The notes under the pieces were generated by a model that worked only from the letters and a program-made list of their open reading frames with translations, was not told where the DNA came from and did no database searches. From NCBI RefSeq assembly GCF_001279775.1, contig NZ_LGDG01000269.1, positions 1 through 55,610 on the forward strand: DNA of 55,610 nt, in the 5' to 3' direction. The position numbers were made by a program, and so were the translations under genes. This DNA comes from Streptomyces sp. MMG1533 (GTDB taxonomy: Bacteria > Actinomycetota > Actinomycetes > Streptomycetales > Streptomycetaceae). This document shows, one piece after another, positions 53,183 through 55,610 of the stretch (the first letter of the stretch is position 1; every line of letters starts with the position of its first letter).

Positions 53183-53602
53183 CTCCACGAGCACGGTGAA
53201 CGGGCCGTCGTTCGTCAGCGACACCCGCATCCGCGCGCCGAAGCGGCCCGTCTCCACCGTCGCGCCCAGGGAGCGCAGCTGGGCGACCACCTCGTCGACG
53301 AGGGGCTCGGCGACGTCGCCGGGGGCGGCCGCGTTCCAGGTGGGGCGGCGGCCCTTGCAGGCGTCGCCGTAAAGGGTGAACTGGCTGATGACCAGGAGCG
53401 GGGCGTCGATGTCGCTGCACGACCGCTCGTCGGCGAGCATGCGGATCGACCAGAGTTTGCGGGCGAGCTGAGCCGCCTTCTCCTTGGTGTCCTCGTGGGT
53501 CACGCCGACCAGGACACACAGTCCCTCGCCGTTGATCTCCCCGACCGTCTCGCCGTCCACGACGACGCTCGCGCCGTCCACTCTCTGCACCACTGCACGC
53601 AT
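53177..53602 (-). CDS. dtd: D-aminoacyl-tRNA deacylase
   Basis: 141 aa, full family length. It removes D-amino acids from mischarged t[21 protein letters not shown], the active-site SQFTLYGD and the Gly-cis-Pro motif NDGPFTV are present. ATG at 53602; no good ribosome site, and CATGAT 6 nt upstream hints at another leaderless start. Single gene, convergent with ygfZ. Confidence 0.94.
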   Translation of the reverse strand: MRAVVQRVDGASVVVDGETVGEINGEGLCVLVGVTHEDTKEKAAQLARKLWSIRMLADERSCSDIDAPLLVISQFTLYGDACKGRRPTWNAAAPGDVAEPLVDEVVAQLRSLGATVETGRFGARMRVSLTNDGPFTVLVEI

Positions 53603-53758
53603 ACGACCATCATGCCGGGCGGCGGGTGGTGCTCTTTCACGTGGTTTTTTTTGATCCTTAACAGGCCATCTGGGGCTGATCGGGGGCACTCGGTCACATA
53701 GCGGCCACTTGGGGTGGCACGATGCTTCCACATCCGGTCGAGGGGACGGTAGAGGCAC

Positions 53759-54352
53759 ATGAGCACACCGAGTACCGAGGGGCGGCTGGGCACCCAGCGG
53801 CCCCCCATGCAGCGCACGGACAGCCCGCTGCTGCCCGCGGACCCGACCGAGCACCATCTGGCCGTACTGAGCCTGCCCGAACTGCGCACCCTGCGCCGGG
53901 ACGCGCAGCGGGACGAGGCCGACCTCAGCTACGTACGGCGACTGCTCCAGGGCCGTATCGACATCCTGCGGGCGGAGCTGGTGCGGCGAGCCCCCGCGGG
54001 GGCGGCGTCCGTCGTGGCGGTGGGGGCGATGTCCGTGGTCGACCGGCTGCCGGAGATCCTCACCGACGCCCCGGCCCGGCACCGCTCCTCCGCCCGCCAT
54101 GTGACGCTGGGCACTCCGCACAGCGAGGAGTACCGGCTGCTGGCCGCGGAGATGCTCGCCGAGGTCGAGCTGTCGGACCTGGGGGCCCGGACCGACCTGG
54201 AGCTGAGCACCGCGATGGGCCGACTGGTGCGGTACGAGCAGCAGGTGTCCCGGCGCCGGCAGCGGCTGCAGCGCACGGCCGACGACTGCAGCGCGGAGAT
54301 CGCCCGCAGGTACCGTGAAGGGGAAGCACAAGTCGACGACCTGCTCACCTGA
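53759..54352 (+). CDS. rsiG: RsiG, c-di-GMP-dependent anti-sigma factor of WhiG
   Basis: 197 aa, mainly helical. Two copies of the c-di-GMP motif E(X)3S(X)2R(X)3Q(X)3D are exact: E53-S57-R60-Q64-D68 and E160-S164-R167-Q171-D175, each on a long helix. This is the hallmark of RsiG, which sequesters the sporulation sigma factor WhiG when loaded with c-di-GMP. A disordered N terminus of about 35 residues precedes it. It is followed by an asparaginase-family gene without obvious functional link. Confidence 0.95.
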   Translation: MSTPSTEGRLGTQRPPMQRTDSPLLPADPTEHHLAVLSLPELRTLRRDAQRDEADLSYVRRLLQGRIDILRAELVRRAPAGAASVVAVGAMSVVDRLPEILTDAPARHRSSARHVTLGTPHSEEYRLLAAEMLAEVELSDLGARTDLELSTAMGRLVRYEQQVSRRRQRLQRTADDCSAEIARRYREGEAQVDDLLT

Positions 54353-54443
54353 GGCGGCGGCCGCACCGGCGATCCCGGGGGCCCGCGGTCGGGGCGGGTC
54401 ACCCCGATCTCGCGATCTCCCGATCTCCGGAAGGCCACCGCCG

Positions 54444-55415
54444 ATGTCCGAGTCCCGTTCCGCTGTCCTGCCTGCCATACCGCCCGTCCTCGCCGAGGTC
54501 GTGCGCTCCGGGTTCGTCGAGGGGCGGCACCGGGGGAGTCTGGTCCTGCTGGACGCGGACGGGGCGGTGGAGCTGGCGCTCGGCGATGTGACGTCCCCGG
54601 TCTTCCCGCGCTCCTCGAACAAGCCGATGCAGGCGGCGGGCGTGCTGCGGGCGGGCCTGGACCTGGCGGGGGAACGGCTGGCACTGGCCGCGGCCAGCCA
54701 CTCCGGGGAGTCCTTCCACCGCGACCTGGTCCAGAAGATGCTGGACGAACACGGGCTGGACGCCTCCCGGCTCCAGTGCCCGCCGGACCTGCCGCTGGAC
54801 GCGGAGGAGCGGGAGACGTATCTGGCGTCGGGGGCGGTGCGTTCCCGCGTGACCATGAACTGCTCCGGCAAGCACACGGCGATGCTGGCCGTGTGCGCGC
54901 TGCGGGACTGGCCGCTGGACACGTATCTGGCGGCCGACCATCCGTTGCAGCAGCTCATCCACAGGGTTGTGGAGGAGGCGGCGGGCGAGGAGGTGGCCGC
55001 GGTGGGCACGGACGGCTGCGGGGCGCCCCTGATGGCGATCAGCCTCACGGGCCTGGCCCGCGCCTACCGCACCTTCGTCCTCGCCGCCCCCGGCTCCGCC
55101 GAACGCCGGGTCGCGGACGCCATGCGCACCCACCCCGAGTACGTCGCCGGCACCCGCCGCCCCGACACCTGGCTGATGCGCGAGGTCCCGGGCACCCTGT
55201 CGAAGATGGGCGCGGAGGCGGTCCAGGCGGTTGCCCTGCCCGACGGGCGGGCGCTGGCGTTCAAGGTGGAGGACGGCGGCGGGCGGGCACTGGGGCCGGT
55301 CCTGGGGCGGGCGCTGGCGCTGATGGGGGTGGAGTCGCCGGTGGTGGAGCGAATCGGACGGGCACCGCTGGAGGGCGGGGGCCGGGTGGTGGGGGAGATC
55401 CGGGCGACTTTCTGA
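54444..55415 (+). CDS. Asparaginase family protein
   Basis: 323 aa from the ATG at 54444 (MSESRSAVL). It matches the Asparaginase_II (Rhizobium AnsA-type) family: [30 protein letters not shown] with Ser/Lys/Cys, and [14 protein letters not shown]. Members hydrolyse L-asparagine to aspartate and ammonia. The Cys in MNCSGKH and the SxxK-like RSSNKPM are conserved. A longer frame upstream overlaps rsiG and is not used. Complete at its 3' end. Confidence 0.88.
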   Translation: MSESRSAVLPAIPPVLAEVVRSGFVEGRHRGSLVLLDADGAVELALGDVTSPVFPRSSNKPMQAAGVLRAGLDLAGERLALAAASHSGESFHRDLVQKMLDEHGLDASRLQCPPDLPLDAEERETYLASGAVRSRVTMNCSGKHTAMLAVCALRDWPLDTYLAADHPLQQLIHRVVEEAAGEEVAAVGTDGCGAPLMAISLTGLARAYRTFVLAAPGSAERRVADAMRTHPEYVAGTRRPDTWLMREVPGTLSKMGAEAVQAVALPDGRALAFKVEDGGGRALGPVLGRALALMGVESPVVERIGRAPLEGGGRVVGEIRATF

Positions 55416-55420
55416 CGGGA

Positions 55421-55587
55421 GGGGTTGTTCTCGGGGTGCGCTGCTGACTGGCCGAGGTGGTCGGCGGGGTTGTTTTCGGGGTGCGCTTGTTGTCCGACCG
55501 AGCCTGGTGGCGGGTGCTACTTCTTGACCGCCCGAGTCGGGTGGCGGGGGGGCGGATGGCGGGGGTCCAGGGGGCCGTGCCCCCTGG
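55421..55587. repeat. End-of-window repeats and hairpin
   Basis: A 21-bp direct repeat (55421-55441 and 55466-55486, one mismatch) is followed by GTCCGACCGAGCCTGG and CCCGAGTCGGGTGG, which resemble units of the 24-bp array at 17366-17660. A 9-bp hairpin (55567-55575 with 55579-55587) then follows. No gene is seen from 55416 to the end. Confidence 0.6.
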
Positions 55588-55610
55588 GGGGGGGCGGAGG
55601 GGGCGGGGCC

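Overview
The window is a high-GC stretch with the gene content, codon use and gene order of a Streptomyces chromosome. From memory it matches the core region that S. coelicolor numbers in the SCO4140-4180 range. Diagnostic genes are mycothiol synthase, the atypical regulator GlnR, a Nur-type nickel regulator, the WhiG anti-sigma RsiG, and PHO-box-controlled pst genes. I see no rRNA, tRNA, phage, transposase or CRISPR array.

Layout. (1) 1-640: a 115-bp tandem repeat, an isolated 18-bp inverted repeat and the pst terminator. (2) 640-9127, minus strand: phosphate block pstS-pstC-pstA-pstB with a PHO box, and upstream of it ppk, a CHAD-domain protein and a Nudix hydrolase. (3) 9484-17306: two divergent ABC modules. 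On the left are GntR regulator, ATPase and two permeases. On the right are ECF sigma factor, zinc-finger membrane anti-sigma, ATPase and two membrane proteins. A perfect 15-bp inverted repeat lies between them. (4) 17366-17660: a degenerate 24-bp tandem array, then mshD, a secreted 5'-nucleotidase and an LmeA/DUF2993 protein. (5) 22108-30645: two nearly identical 38-aa lysine-rich peptides, an ABC exporter, a small secreted protein, then a coupled set (lipoprotein, LolD-type ATPase, FtsX-type permease) with a second lipoprotein and an orphan response regulator. (6) 30713-35850: PH-like membrane protein, a pectate lyase-pectinesterase fusion, a possible aerolysin-fold secreted protein and an APH-family kinase. 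(7) 35909-39636: a two-component system with a trypsin-like membrane protease and a small ORF. (8) 39779-44301: LacI regulator, glnR, alpha/beta hydrolase, MoaD/ThiS-like protein and a membrane protein frameshifted by a 16-bp tandem duplication. (9) 44442-46837: LmeA-like protein, then a cysteine-containing leader peptide ahead of cysA and sseC (sulfur metabolism). (10) 46922-50833: small genes and three coupled, related single-pass membrane proteins. (11) 50957-55415: tiny membrane peptide, nitrobindin-like protein, nur, ygfZ, dtd, rsiG and an asparaginase-family gene.

How the parts work together. The phosphate block combines high-affinity uptake (Pst) with polyphosphate synthesis (Ppk) and a polyphosphate-binding CHAD protein; the secreted nucleotidase fits phosphate scavenging. 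The two-component system and the neighbouring protease look like an envelope-stress unit. The sulfur operon appears to be controlled by translation of a cysteine-containing leader peptide. Several genes (leader peptide, DUF3099, nur, ygfZ) have a -10 box 6-7 nt before the start codon and are probably leaderless.

Most interesting for follow-up: the 16-bp duplication that frameshifts 43023-44301, the duplicated basic peptides at 22108-22438, the cysteine leader peptide at 45470, the lipoprotein/ABC/lipoprotein set at 25135-29855, and the three coupled membrane proteins at 48088-50833.
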